Source of the DNA: Hysterangium stoloniferum
Lineage: Eukaryota; Basidiomycota; Agaricomycetes; Hysterangiales; Hysterangiaceae
Direction of reading: 5' to 3'
DNA length: 64,000 bases
Assembly (NCBI GenBank): GCA_015178975.1
Contig: WHVD01000011.1
Coordinates: 868,001 to 932,000 of the forward strand
Each line of letters starts with the position of its first letter. The first letter of the stretch is position 1. This document shows positions 44,267 to 56,295 of the stretch, piece after piece. The position numbers were made by a program, and so were the translations under genes. A model generated the notes under the pieces. That model searched no databases. It was not told the origin of the DNA and was given only the letters and a program-made list of their open reading frames with translations.

Positions 44267-46244
44267 TCAGATGGGCTTAGACGAGTGCCGCGTCCTAGTC
44301 AAACGGTAAACTGCGAGAGAATATAACGATTGCAACGGGCTACACACTTTTAGATATCCACGAAATATAGAGTCCCGAACTGAAAAGATGTGTTAGCTAA
44401 ATTGGTAAGAAAATTATTCCGGGTGGCCATACCGTTAACAATAATTTGTTGTGTAGCCTTTGTATCCTGTTGATAACAGTGTTCATTTATGATTTCCCAT
44501 CACAATGACTAGCTGATATGCTTACGACTACGCTGGTCATGTGAATGTATAATACACGTCTCGCCTCGTTGCTTCGTCGATGCACTTGAGCGAAGTGAGC
44601 TTTGAAATATTGGGCAACGCTGTCATAGACGTTTGGTCGGTTGCCATAAGAGGTAATGCTGATAAATCGTCAGAACAATCATCAGACATAACACTGATAT
44701 ACACACTAGCGTTTGACTTGAATGCCGGCTTCGAGTTTGCTTCTTAGGAGATCAGTCTTATCTAATATGAAGGTGTGAGCTTAGAGAGTTCAGATGATAC
44801 GTGGCACTTACTCAAAAATAGCACCATGTGAACTTTTTTCAATAGTGGGTTAGAACAGATCTGAGTGAACAGCTTGAGTGAGTCATCAATTCTGTTCGTC
44901 TGTGCATCTTCATCAAGGTACTGTAAAGTAACGTAAGTAGAGCAACCTTCGATATCATAATATGTTCTCTACTTGGTCAAAGGCAGAGATCGGCGCGAGA
45001 AAGATGATTGCATTAGCATCGTCGAAATAAGGTATCCATTTGTGTCGCTGCCGACCGATATGTATTATAAGATCCGACGATGAGAAAAGTACCTTGTGAC
45101 GCACCTGCCCTCGAGCACCTCCTACGTCATACAAGAGCCACTTGACAGCTTTAGGTCCCAACGAAATTTCAAACTCATGCTCTGCAATACCCATGGTCTG
45201 TATACGAGCACGCATAATGTCATCTACGAATGATTGAAATAGACCGACAATATAAATAACAGAGCGACTCACCTGTCGATGGTAGGTAGCCTGTGGTAGC
45301 AATACGCTCGATGTTGTCTAAGAAGCTATGAAAGACACTGTTAGTTGCAGTCGTGAAAATAATTTGAGCCCATACAATTCGGCACTATCTTCTAACCGCA
45401 AGCGCCGTTTGTTTATTAATCCTTGCACCGATGCGTGTCCCCACAATTCTTTTATATCATCCTAAAAGAAAATGAATATTCAGAATAAAAATGCATAATG
45501 CACCATGTAGACCTTGCTAGCCGATAACATTCTGGCCGTTGGATCATGCTCAGTAGCCGTACTGGGTTTGCCATTTCGTCCATTAATTCGGTTGGATGTG
45601 CCAGGCGGTGTGCCTGACCTGAGGGTAGTCTGCCACCCCCTCCGGACTAACACGCCTCCCTTCCCCCCATTCATGGCTATGCCGCCTCCGTCGCTCAAGC
45701 GTGAAGCTAAGCCACTCTCCATGCCTACCAATGGGGAAAGACGCAGCTTGAGGTTGGCATGTCGCTGTGGCCAGGCTTCATCGTCGGTGACCGTGTCTCC
45801 GGGTGCTGCATTCTCGAGGGCTTCGAGGATAACACGAAGGGACTTGATTACGTTTAGATAGACGACAGTCGACCAGCTACTGCGTTCAAGGTCCAAACTG
45901 GCCGGAGCATGCATCAGCTGGAATCTGGAAATGACTGGATAAGTTGATAGTCTGGCGTAAGAAAGCAATGCGCACTGTTTTTGTAACGTGCTCTTCCCGC
46001 TCTCAGCCTGCCCCAGGAGCAGCAGCTTGACTTCACCGCCTGCTTTCCTTTTTTTCATCCTTTCCTTCTCAGCACGGATATTTTCATCAATGAGATCGGA
46101 AATTTGCCTGGCATCCTGCTCTTTAGCTAATCTTTCCATACGCTGCGCTTCGCTCTCTATCTCTGGGGGTCGCATGGCAGCAATGAAAGGATCATCTAGA
46201 CTGTAGATAGAGGGGCTACGAGACCTCACTACAGGCATAGTCAT
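44267..46244 (-). CDS. Atypical heterotrimeric G-protein alpha subunit
   Basis: The first ATG in frame is at 46244 (MTMPVVRSRSPSIYSLDD). P-loop VKLLLLGQAESGKSTLQKQ, helical domain with a Gly/Ser-rich insert of about 90 residues before the switch regions, switch I DIMRARIQTMGIAEHEFE (catalytic Arg and Mg-binding Thr present), switch II LLYDVGGARGQRHKWIPYFD, and AIIFLAPISAFDQYLDEDA plus LFLNKTDLLRSKLEAG (NKxD). Compared with normal G-alpha (GAGESGKS, DVGGQ), the P-loop has Ala for the second Gly and the catalytic Gln is Ala. It belongs to the atypical G-alpha group common in mushrooms. Two C-terminal endings are possible (stop near 44299 with a last intron, or 44267 without). Confidence 0.85.
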
Positions 46245-47633
46245 GGGGGGCAGACGGAAGGTTGAAGACAAGGGAGACTTAAGGGTGCTGCACAGTATTT
46301 GTGCGGGCTTTGAATCCCGTGTGACAAACGTTATGTCAAACTCCCATTCTACCGACTATCCTTCCACGATGACTAAATGTATTCATATCATCATAAGCTT
46401 AGTGTACGAAAAAGATCTTCCAAGACATCCGCTAGTTCAAAACAGCTAGACAAAGAGTGTGAAGGAGGTCCGAGACAAGATTGTTAGAATGAAACAAAGA
46501 GCTGCCGGCACCACCGGTCCCGGAAGCAACACAATTGATCGAGAATCTCCGAAGTGTGATGGATGGATGCGCGAGCACCATCCTCGTATGTGGTCTGCTT
46601 GGCCTATGCCATCAGCTTTGAAAAAAACACTTTGAAGATCAGGATTGACCCGTCCGAATTCTAAGGGACGAAAGGGATCCGCTGATTGAATAATACATGG
46701 ATTTGCCTCGGGGGAGCGAACAGCTGATCAGAAATAGACTGAGACTGATCGGTACCTAGATCAATATAGAGAGGTCGTTTTTGACTTGCCGCTGCAATGT
46801 ATGTATTAATCCAACGACAGCAATTCTTCTCACTAAGCGATATGAAGGTCTTGTCGGATGCCCTGGAGGTGATGATCTGCATGCCTTCAGCGGCTACATA
46901 CCTCAACAAATTGGTGCAAGACATTGGATGTCCCATTTGCTGGTAGAAAAGTGTAGGACAACACGATGTTGTCCGTGCATAGTCAAGTTTTACTGGACAA
47001 GCCGTGCATATGTACTGGTGTATCTTTACAGCCATATTGGACAGCACTATATATATGAGGAATAGCGTTACCCTTATCATTTTGGAATGTCCTGATCTTG
47101 TCCATGTCTCGTAAGTAAATGCCCCCCTAATACTGATATAATGACAGATTTTAAAGCGTCGATGCGGGATACCGGAGATTGAAATATTAAAGCTCCGGAA
47201 GGAACTCCGTTCATGTGCCCACATTAGCGCCCAATACAGAAGCGCCAGACCAATGATGACAAGCCCCGTCGCTTATGTTATGCCTAAAATGGACTTAACC
47301 TTTTTCTTTCGCTGTGACCCCGAGCACCAGTTCATACAAACTTAACACAGCAGCATTGCCCTCCATAGTTTCACTCATCCTTCGTCACAATTACCTTGAT
47401 ATGGCCTGAGCGTATGGTTTGAGCGTATGGTCTCAACACACAGTCTGTTCAATCATTTGTTGCAGTGGCAAGGCCATCAAGATTATCACAAGGTTAAGCT
47501 TTCATCGGAATCACTGGCACTTCTCCTAAGCCAGGCTTAAAAAAGACTGGATCATCGGCCAATATTGGTGTCTTAAGTTTTAGATGCTTGGGGCAAAATG
47601 CTATTTCATGAAAGAATTAAAGACGTGTCTATA
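46245..47633. other. 1.4-kb region between G-alpha and ACBP genes
   Basis: Both flanking genes are on the minus strand. The only long open frame is the unknown ORF listed separately. No RNA gene or repeat recognised. Confidence 0.4.
46661..47224 (-). CDS. Hypothetical ORF, 187 codons, function unknown
   Basis: An uninterrupted minus-strand frame from ATG to stop with no recognised domain. It is Cys-containing (ICTACPVKLDY, TSCCPTLF) and has one short hydrophobic stretch (VTLFLIYIVLSNMAV). The overlapping frame reads MDKIRTFQNDKGNAIPHIYS from 47103 downward, and short intron-like signals lie within, so the true product may be spliced differently. Coding status is unproved. Confidence 0.3.
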   Translation of the reverse strand: MWAHERSSFRSFNISISGIPHRRFKICHYISIRGAFTYETWTRSGHSKMIRVTLFLIYIVLSNMAVKIHQYICTACPVKLDYARTTSCCPTLFYQQMGHPMSCTNLLRYVAAEGMQIITSRASDKTFISLSEKNCCRWINTYIAAASQKRPLYIDLGTDQSQSISDQLFAPPRQIHVLFNQRIPFVP

Positions 47634-48157
47634 TCATGCTGCATCAATTTCAGCACAGTGGTTCTTGGATTCCTCGTTGTCGACTTTCTTCAGCACCTAC
47701 GAGTCAAGGAGCTCACGCCAAAGTAAATGGATGTTTAATTGTAGCGCGTACCTCTAACAGTCTCTCGACGTATTCTTTCATTGCATCGTCCTTGGACTTG
47801 CCCTTTATCCCATTCCATGCGTCCCTGCAGTACACCTCGTAAGAATATCAAATCAAGGTTATGCGGATTTACCATTTGGCTTTCCCGACAAAGTCCATCA
47901 TACCTGGACGATTCGTGTTCACGTCTCCGATAGTGGCTGCACACTATGGTGTCAACTGAATATACCTAATAGGTGTTGTGAGATAAATACCCTGCTTGTA
48001 ACGAGCGTAGAACTGGGGGTACAATTAGCACATCACAACCCATTTGTTAGCCAAAAGTAGGTACATATAATTTGTCATCTTGGGAAGGCTGAATAGGACC
48101 CTCCTTGGGGAGGCCTTGAACGATTTCGACAGCCTTATCGAACTTTGTAGAAGACAT
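47634..48157 (-). CDS. ACB1: Acyl-CoA-binding protein
   Basis: Five short exons on the minus strand: MSSTKFDKAVEIVQGLPKEG then PIQPSQDDKLY; FYARYKQ; ATIGDVNTNRPGMMDFVGKA ending KW; DAWNGIKGKSKDDAMKEYVE; VLKKVDNEESKNHCAEIDAA. These carry the acyl-CoA-binding residues (YARYKQ, KAKW, AWNGIKGKSK). ACBP binds C14-C22 acyl-CoA esters and buffers and delivers them in the cytosol. The join after KAKW is unusual: the only in-frame AG leaves four extra residues (VYCR) before DAWN. Total length about 105 residues. Divergent from the PH-domain gene with a shared 424-base promoter. Confidence 0.9.
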
Positions 48158-48581
48158 GAGACGAAGATGTTAACGCAGTGGAGTAGATATGAGGGCAGTG
48201 ATTTCAGTGATCGGTGCTGCCTCAGATTGGGTCATCAGATCTCGCGAGTTCCCGGTCGACCTGCGCTAACAAAACATCAACCGACTTTGAACGAAGAATT
48301 TTATCAAGATATCGATCTAACATTTCACAAGTATCGCTAGAATGAACGACAAAAATTATGACCACTGAGTGCAAGTGTTACTACGTCGACACTTGGGGCA
48401 TGAATTATGAAAGATTTATTATGTAACATACTTCATTGTCTAGAAAGCACCACATCCAAGAGAATTCTGAGGTCCCGACGCTACTCCAGAAGCCGACTGA
48501 TAATTAGCTCCTACGTACTAATATTCGAACCCAGCCAGAACCACCCCCTTCCGAGTTCGAGTCTCACCGCCAACCGCCACC
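48158..48581. promoter_or_regulatory. Shared divergent promoter (ACBP / PH-domain gene)
   Basis: 424 bases between two ATGs facing away from each other. No specific motif singled out. The right end is a C-rich stretch just before the CACCATGAG start context. Confidence 0.5.
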
Positions 48582-50125
48582 ATGAGCAGCAAGCCGTCTG
48601 TCCCCCCACCCTCCCCCCAAGAGATTCATCGCAAACTATCAGTTCATGCCAAACCCAAAGTGCGCTAATTTCGTGTTCAGTACTTACCTCTCACAAGCGC
48701 TGAACATATAATGTTAGCAGAAAATGGCTGTCTCACCCGGTGCACTGTCCGGGACAGAATCGGATTCAGACTCACAGCATGTATCGCCAGAAATGACTCC
48801 TCAACATGTCCATGGTTCGGGTGGGGCATCGTTATACACCTCGAATTCCCAACCACCGCTGCAGTCTATTGCCGAGCGTGTCGTGGCAAGCGGGGACGAA
48901 TCCGATGAGGACGAAGATGAGGATGACTGGAGAAAAGCAGACAAGAACAAGGAGAATCAAGGAAAAGAGGAAGAGACAATTGTAAAATCAGGCTATTTGT
49001 GGAAAAAGGGTTCTAGACGCAAGGTATTTCATGCGTCATCACTTCCACAGCCAGGACTAACGCGCACAACGGCAGACATGGAAGAAGCGGTGGTTCGTCC
49101 TGCGCTCGCCCCATCTTGCGTATTACAAAACATCCGCGGAATACCAGCTCTTGCGTTTGCTGGATCTCAACGAAATACACTCTGTAACACCAGTCACTCT
49201 GAAGAAACATACCAACACGTTCGGTCTCGTCTTGCCTACACGCACACTATATCTACAAGCAGAATCACAAAGTGACGTCGCATCATGGGTGAGGATGCTT
49301 AACGAAGTTCGCGAGCGATTGCAAAGCACAGCGAGCATCACGCCTGCTCCTACACCACCAGTAGCCATTCCTGCGCCAGGTTCCATCCCTGGCACGAGTA
49401 TGATGTCACCTAGCCCACCTCATCACGCCATCACTAGCAGCGACGAGGATGAGTACTCTGCGCACCCATTGCTTTCGCCAGGTACTGCCAAGGCTCTGTC
49501 GTTAGCCAACGACCCTACAAAAATCATACTCTCTGGATACCTCATGAAATGTGGCAAGCGGAAATCTTGGAGGAAACGCTGGTTTGTACTAACAGGAGAG
49601 AAGTTGACCTATTGTGGAAATCACATGGTATGATTTGAGGCCTGATCATTTGTTCTTATTTGACTGCTCACTGACTTGGCGTTCCAGGATAACAAGCATC
49701 AACGACAGATACCCCTCGCACAAATATTAGATGCTATGGAATCCGCGTTGCCATCTCAGCGAGGAAATGTACCGCAAACACCGTCGAGCATCACCACCCC
49801 TCCGGTCCACACTTCCACTGATGACCGGGGTGAACCCTATGGGCAAAATCACACTTTCAAGATTGTTACAACAAAGCGCAGTATCTTATTGTGCGCGCCT
49901 AGCGAGGAAGAGGAAATCAGATGGTTGAGCGCTGTGCGTGCTTTGATTGCACGGAGATCAGGGGGAAGTACAACTGCGGGAAAGTCTCTTGGCTCGGAGA
50001 GCGGAGCTGCTAGCATCGGTGGCGGAACCTCCGGCTCGGGATCAGGGTCGAACATGTTGCGAGGTGGAGGTAGTCGGATTACTGGAGGACTCGGAACTGC
50101 TGTGGAAGGCGTTGTAGGAGCTTGA
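48582..50125 (+). CDS. Tandem pleckstrin-homology domain protein
   Basis: join(48582..48659, 48721..49023, 49076..49627, 49688..50125), 456 residues. PH1: VKSGYLWKKGSRRKTWKKRW then FVLRSPHLAYYKTSAEYQLL and LYLQAESQSDVASWVRMLNE. PH2: ILSGYLMKCGKRKSWRKRWF, EKLTYCGNHM, HTFKIVTTKRSILLCAPSEE and EIRWLSAVRALIARR. An acidic Asp/Glu run precedes PH1 and a Gly/Ser tail follows PH2. Both domains keep the Lys/Arg-rich loop typical of phosphoinositide binding. The layout resembles TAPP-like fungal proteins; a role as a membrane-signalling adaptor is inference. Confidence 0.87.
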
Positions 50126-50594
50126 GGAGGAAGGACCAATTGGAGGAAGGACTATTTGGAGGACTTGAGGCTGATCATGAACCTGGCTTCGAGTTACCTG
50201 TTTGTGATATCTATCTGAGATATACAATTTATTGTACTGTATTTGGAAGGGATCTGGACCATTGCAACTTGATAATTAATTGTCCATTATGAAGCCTGTC
50301 GGGACCCCGGGCGTCTCTATGAACGCCGAGATATTTGAAAAATATATTACTAAAGTGACTATATTGGGAAGCCGGGCCTGCGGCCGAGCTGGTATCGCAT
50401 TGTTTGGCGCCACGGCATCTCCCGGAGCGGAGCATGAAAAACCACTTGTACCAGTTGGGCGCTATTTAGACTCAGCAGTGCCCCCCCCTACTTTGTCTCC
50501 GTCTCCTCTCGCCCTCACCCCCGCCTCGCTTGCTAGTATCCTTTTTTAATCTCAAGATACGCATTCTTTCAACATCGAACAACGATCGAGATAC
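50126..50594. other. Intergenic, promoter of zinc-cluster regulator 1
   Basis: No gene. C/T-rich stretch (about 50480-50530) before the start. Confidence 0.45.
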
Positions 50595-53233
50595 ATGTCG
50601 AGTCTTCCACTTCCTCCTCCACCACCCCACACCGACCCCGCGCTCGACCCCGGCGCCTCTTCGTCTGCGGGCGGCAAGAAGAAAAGAGGCGGCGCACCCA
50701 AAGCCAAGGGTGCCGTACGCGCAAAATCGGGCTGCTATACGTGTCGAATTCGTCGCAAGGTGCGTTTTTTTTCCCCGTATTTATTCTACACCGTGTTCAT
50801 TTCTTCTCGCTTTTTTCCCATGGACGCCCGTACCACTCCGTGTGATTTCCTAAATTTTTTGTTCCCCGCGCGCGCCTCTGGATGAACAGAAATGCGACGA
50901 ACAGCCAGACAGGGATGGGAATTGTCAGACATGCGTTCGTCTTCGTCTCGAGTGTCTTGGATTTGGTGCAAAGCGACCAGATTGGATGCGGGTCAGTGTC
51001 CGCCTTGTTGCTCCTCCCGCCGCTCCCTAGCTCACTCGTCCGTTGCTCATCCAGGAAAACAACAGTGTGCAAGAGCTGCGAGAAAAGATTAAACAGTTTT
51101 TGGCGTCACAGGGTATGATTAAAGGTCATTCGGGGGGAGGTGTTCGTCCTGCAGATCAAGATCCCTCCGTCCTCAATCTCTCCACCGAAAGCGGCCTGCC
51201 GCACAACGGCGTCGCCGCAAATATGCAACCCAGTGGCGATCGCATGCGCCAGCCGCAACACATGCCTTCGATGTCTTCCGTGCGGGATGGTACCATGCAC
51301 GAGCATCTCGTCCACTTCGCCCCCATGCCCGGAGGACCTCCCTTCCCACCGCCTCCAGGGCAAGGTGTGCAAATGTTTTTCTCGATGGGACCCCAGGCCT
51401 CACGGTCATCTCCTACAGGTCCGCCGCCGCTGGGGCCGCCTCCGCCACAACATTCAATGGTGGGGACGCTGCCCTTTCAACTGGATCCGGATCTGGCCAA
51501 TATGCCACATATGCCGCATGCATACGGGCACGCACCTGCGCCGCAACCGCCGCCGCCTACTTCACAGCAGCAGACGTCGTCTCATAATATGTCTTCTATT
51601 CCGGCTTCGCCTTGTTAGTCAAGTCCTATGTCGTGTAGTGTTCGATACTAGATTGAAGTTATACTTTGTTTTTATTTTGTCTTGCAGGGCCTTCTGCGCC
51701 TTCCCTGCAACATAGCTCGTTTGGAGCATCCTATAATATCAATGATGACTACTTGGATAATCAGGTGCAAGAGGACGGGCGCGGCAGCAGCGAAGTTGTG
51801 CCAGCGGCACCGCCGAGTGAGGTTGCTATATATGCATATCCACGCCCCGACGACACAAGGGAGGCAACATATGTCTCACATTACATGGAACATGTGCTAC
51901 AGATTCAGTATTTGCTTGCGGATTTGCCCTCCATTCAGCGTTTCATATACCAGTTTGCTCACACATCGCCGTCAGCGCACAGTGCGATGTGTCTGTTGTC
52001 TGCTGTGCATCAACAACGCATGCGACAACTGGGGTTTCCCAGACAGCAGTCTGTTGACAGTGCAGAGCTTGACCACTTGCTGCGCCAGACTAAGAGATTG
52101 CTGCGCGGAAGACAGGTGACCGAGGGTGATGCCATGGCAGGCCTACATGTCGTGTCGTGCTTTCTTTTCATGGGCGGGCAGGGACCATGGGAGCACTTCC
52201 TCGAGGTGGCTCTGTACTGGGTGAAGCCTATTTTCTACGACGAACGGTACTCAGGCCCCCTCGAGGCGTACCGGCACTGCAGCGAGTCCGCGCAGTTCAT
52301 TATTCGCACCACGATGTGGTTTGATGTGTGGTCTGCGATTACCAGGAAGGCGCAGCCTCGGTTTATGGACGTGTACCGACAGCTGTTCGACAACGAGCAC
52401 GGATATCCAGGGTCTCAGATTGGCGATGTGGACATGCTCTCTGTGATGGGCTGCACAAACGAGACGGTGCTTGCGATGTCGGAGACGGCGACGTTGGCCG
52501 CGTGGAAGGAGATACGCCATAAGCAAGGTAAGGCATTATTTCCATCTTTTCTTTTTCTTTTTCTTTTTCTTTTTTTTCTCATCCATGTTATGATAGGCAA
52601 CTTGAGCATGCCCGTGCTAATCGAGCGGGGACGGCAGGTGCGTTGCCATGCCAGTTATATTTAGCGAGCGTAAGCTGATTACAAAAATCACCGGGCAGAT
52701 CGAGACTCGGTATCTATCACGAGAGCATGACGCAACTCTTACGGCTCAGGATGGATCGAACGACCTTGACAGTCGGCGTCGGCTCGCAGCCAATGTCTTT
52801 CGATCATCAGCAAGGGTGTACTTGCATAGCGTCCTCTCCGGGTGCCTCCCCCACGTTGAGGAAATAGCGTGCGGGGTGGAGGAGACGGTGAACATCCTGA
52901 AAAAGGTGCCGACGAGTGCCGGGGCTTCGCGCAGTGTGGTGAGGAGTGTAGTGTGAGTACTTAAATGCTGTGCCGGTGGATTATGCCTGATGGGGTGGAT
53001 CTGCCAGGTTGAGCATTGCGCTTTGCGGGTGCATGACGGATGACACTAGTCACCGGACGTTTTTATCGAGCTGTCTGGTGTCACTTGCAGGGCAGGAGGT
53101 TGAGGTTCTCGGGAATTGCAGGCAAGCGAAGGTACTGATGGAGCGTGTTTGGGAGCGACGAGACAGTGGCGAGACGGGGGTCGACTGGAGGGATGTCATA
53201 GGCGAGATGTCGACGACGTTGCTGCTGGTGTAA
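50595..53233 (+). CDS. Zn2Cys6 transcription factor with Fungal_trans_2-type body (copy 1)
   Basis: join(50595..50759, 50890..50991, 51055..51613, 51688..52527, 52597..52637, 52699..52952, 53008..53233), 728 residues. The zinc cluster is SGCYTCRIRRK, an intron, then KCDEQPDRDGNCQTCVRLRL and EC, giving all six cysteines; the linker reads RPDWMR, intron, ENNSVQELREKIKQFLASQG. A Pro/Met-rich middle region precedes an all-helical effector domain (YVSHYMEHVLQIQYLLADLP, CLLSAVHQQRMRQL, FMDVYRQLFDNEHGYPG, SIALCGCMTDD, LMERVWERRDSG). It is a DNA-binding regulator whose targets are unknown. The next gene is a close relative in the same orientation. Confidence 0.9.
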
Positions 53234-53846
53234 ATGGGGGAGTGCAAGTGCCGGAGAACACACGGAGGGATCTTAGAAGAATCTCCACGATGCCGTCGAC
53301 GAGAATACCCGCTAGTGTGCTGTGATCCATTGTTTTTCAGTGATATACGCTATGTTTGTTATGGGGAAAGTGTTATCTTGTTATTTTGTACTAGAAATCG
53401 TTATGTATTGTAAACATTTTGGTTTAAACTCTGGCGTCTAGCGTCTAACCTCCGGGGGAATCGCGTTCAGGACGGCCTGTCAAGGGTTCCTGTCTAAGCA
53501 AGGCTCTGCTCCGGCAGTTCGAGGACTGCGAAAACGGATAATTTTAGTCATATTTCACACTTAAATTTACCCTTTAAGTTATCACAGTTATTTTCTGTTT
53601 GAAATACCGTATTCCCTATTTCCGCAATTCTCACATAAATACACATATTTTCTATCCCATCTCGGCCTACCCCGCCATCTCAGTTGCTTTTCTCAATTTG
53701 GCGAGCTCGACTTGCTTGTTACCTGCTGCATGCCACTCACCACAAATACCCTCTGATTCACGCCGTTTTCCTGCACCACCCCGATGCTTGATAGGAAGTA
53801 CACATCACCCCACTCCTCTCCTGACACCCTTGCTCAAGAAAATACC
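53234..53846. other. Intergenic between the two zinc-cluster genes
   Basis: No supported gene; AT-rich 3' flank of copy 1 and promoter of copy 2. Confidence 0.45.
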
Positions 53847-56295
53847 ATGCCAGTTCGCAATGTACGTAGTTCAACAAGTATGTCCATTCCGAACAGTCCA
53901 GATTTTTCCATCCCAAGAGGTGCGCCTCATTATCCTCCCCCACAGCCCCAAATCCAACCTCACAACTCACTCCCGCAGGCAAGGGCGGGTGCTGGTATGC
54001 CCATTTTCCCTCTCTGACCGTGCTCCACACGCTCACCCACCTGTGCTTGGCATATACCTAGGACTTGTCGTCTTCGGAGAAAGGTGCTCCTTTCTCTCCA
54101 TTTTACATAGCATACATCGTGCTCACAGACCTGCAGAAATGTGATGAACAGCGAGAAGACAACTCATGCAGCACGTGTCGCCGCCTCAAAATCGAATGTT
54201 TGGGCTGGGGTGTCCGCCGGCCAGTGAGTCTTTGACATCTCCACGTATCTGTCCCCGTTAATGCTTTTCAGGACTGGATGCGGGTATGGATTTTGTCCCT
54301 GCCCACTGCCCCATTCGCGACTTATTTTTTCCCTTTTGTTCCTTCGTCCAGGATAAAGCCCGAGTTGAAGCGTATAAGGCTGCAATTAAACGACAGCTTT
54401 CTAGCCAAGGCATGATTCGTGGCCAGCCACGTCCTCCCGCCCCAATAAATGCATCACCTGTACAATATCAGTATCCAGATACCCACTTTACGCACCCTGC
54501 ACAAGACAATAATAACAGCGATGAAACGGACGAGTACGCTTACGATAGACGTTCGGTCTCTGCAAATACCTCCCCCGCTATCCAAATGCCCCACCTGACC
54601 CCAGGTATCTATTTTCCGACTGCTATATTTTCTCACACAAAAAGCTCTTCTTCAGATCTATCGTATGGCATATCTGCATTAGATTTACAGTTATTCCCGA
54701 CACCTGGTGCCCCTAGTGCGCCTCTCCCACAGACATTCGCGAACACTAGCCCTCATGTCATACCTGGTGACCTTTCGATGTTGCAGTTTATGCCGACTCA
54801 GGCGTATTATGACCTCAACCCTGTTCCAGCTTCTGTCAGCCCAACTTCAGCACCAAATCCTGAAATCCGCAACCAATACATCAAGTATTTTTTCCGCCGT
54901 GTCCGTCACATTCAGTTTTTGTTCTCCGGTCAGAACGTGGAGTCCTTGTTCCGCGATCTAGTCGTTCGCGAACCAAGCGGCGTCGTCGCGACCGCAATAT
55001 GCGCACTTGCAGCTCTGCACCAGAGTCAGGTGCGCGTCGCTGAGGGTCTCGAGGACCCCCACGCCGAAAACTCCCGTAATTCCGTCTCGAAACAGTTTTA
55101 TGAGGAAGCGATATGGCAGCTGCAAACATCAAGGCAGAGGTATGGCCGGTATAATGAACAAGATGCCACCGCTGCTATACACCTTGTAAGCTATAAACTT
55201 ATTGAAGGTGGTAAATGGCTCGACGCATTGAACATTGCGTTTGAGTGGCTTCAAGATGGTCCGCTTAATACTGCCCCGAATCCTCAGTTACAATGGCTTC
55301 AGCTCAGCCTCACTGCGCGATTTACCACACAGATGACTATGGTGAGTGATATTTCACTTGTAGGATCGTTTCATTTCATTCATGTTTCTTGTCCACTTAT
55401 TAGTGGCTTGACATAATATCTGCGACAAATACCAGCACATCCCCCCGATTCATGGATCTCTATCGACGGCTCTTTCGTGCCGACCAAAACAGCTGGCCGG
55501 GCTCTGCTCACGATGCACAGGTGCCCAACCTACATATGGTGACGTTGACTGGATGTCCCGACCCTGTCATGTATGCCATAGCGGAGACGGCCCTTCTCTC
55601 AGATTGGAAGCGGCAACACCAACAAAATGGGATATTGAGCATCAAGGAGCTAGTAAGACGAGCGGATAGCATCGAAAACGACCTGCGTAGGTCGTGGGCT
55701 CCATCTGAGCCTGAGGTTTTCCCCCATCTTCTCGATTTTCACTATGATATGAATGCCCCCTCCTCATCGCCTCATCCTAGTCCCATGAATCCTACCACAG
55801 ATCTGGCCTCTTCTGCGGGACTATCGACACCGGTATTTCCAGCATACAATGCGGAACATATGCGTTTGATTTCTAATGTCTTTTTCGAAACTGCCTTGCT
55901 ATATTTACAGAGTGTTATTAATGACCAACATCCTGGTGAGTGATAATTTTCTGCTTCGCCTCATAAACGACCATCCATCGCTAAACATAAAATTTTATCG
56001 CTCGTAAGGTGTCCCTGAAATAAAAGAAGGGGTAATTGCCACTGTACAAGCTCTCCACAAACTAGAAACATTAGAGCCCGATCGCGGCCTCGTGTTCCCG
56101 ATCTGTCTGGCAGGCTGTCTAACGGACGTGCGAGAACAACGTGAATTTTTCAGACGTTGCCTGGATTCCCAGCGAACCTCATTAGGAAACCGCTCCCAGA
56201 CTCTGTCATTGATGGAATCTGTCTGGCGGAAGCGGGATGCGGAGGGAGGCGTTGTCGACTGGCGGGCAATAATGCCTGACTTGCTAGTTATTTGA
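53847..56295 (+). CDS. Zn2Cys6 transcription factor with Fungal_trans_2-type body (copy 2)
   Basis: join(53847..53919, 53979..53994, 54062..54083, 54137..54223, 54272..54283, 54352..55341, 55404..55935, 56009..56295), 672 residues. The zinc cluster is spread over four exons: RGKGGCW, TCRLRRK, KCDEQREDNSCSTCRRLKIE then CLGWGVRRP, and DWMR; two of these exons are only 16 and 22 bases. After it come IKRQLSSQGMIRG and a helical domain with YIKYFFRRVRHIQFLFSG, CALAALHQSQVRVAE, FMDLYRRLFRADQNSWPG, PICLAGCLTDVRE and LMESVWRKRDAEGGVVDWR, all parallel to copy 1. Start ATG 53847 was chosen because it leads into the cluster in frame. Confidence 0.87.

Noticed and set aside
46244-46271. G-alpha start 27 bases further upstream
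   Set aside because: The upstream codon at 46271 is TTG, not ATG; the first in-frame ATG is at 46244.
48500-48570. Possible tRNA (TTCGAACCC and GTTCGAGTC motifs)
   Set aside because: No complementary acceptor, D or anticodon stems could be formed around the T-loop-like words.
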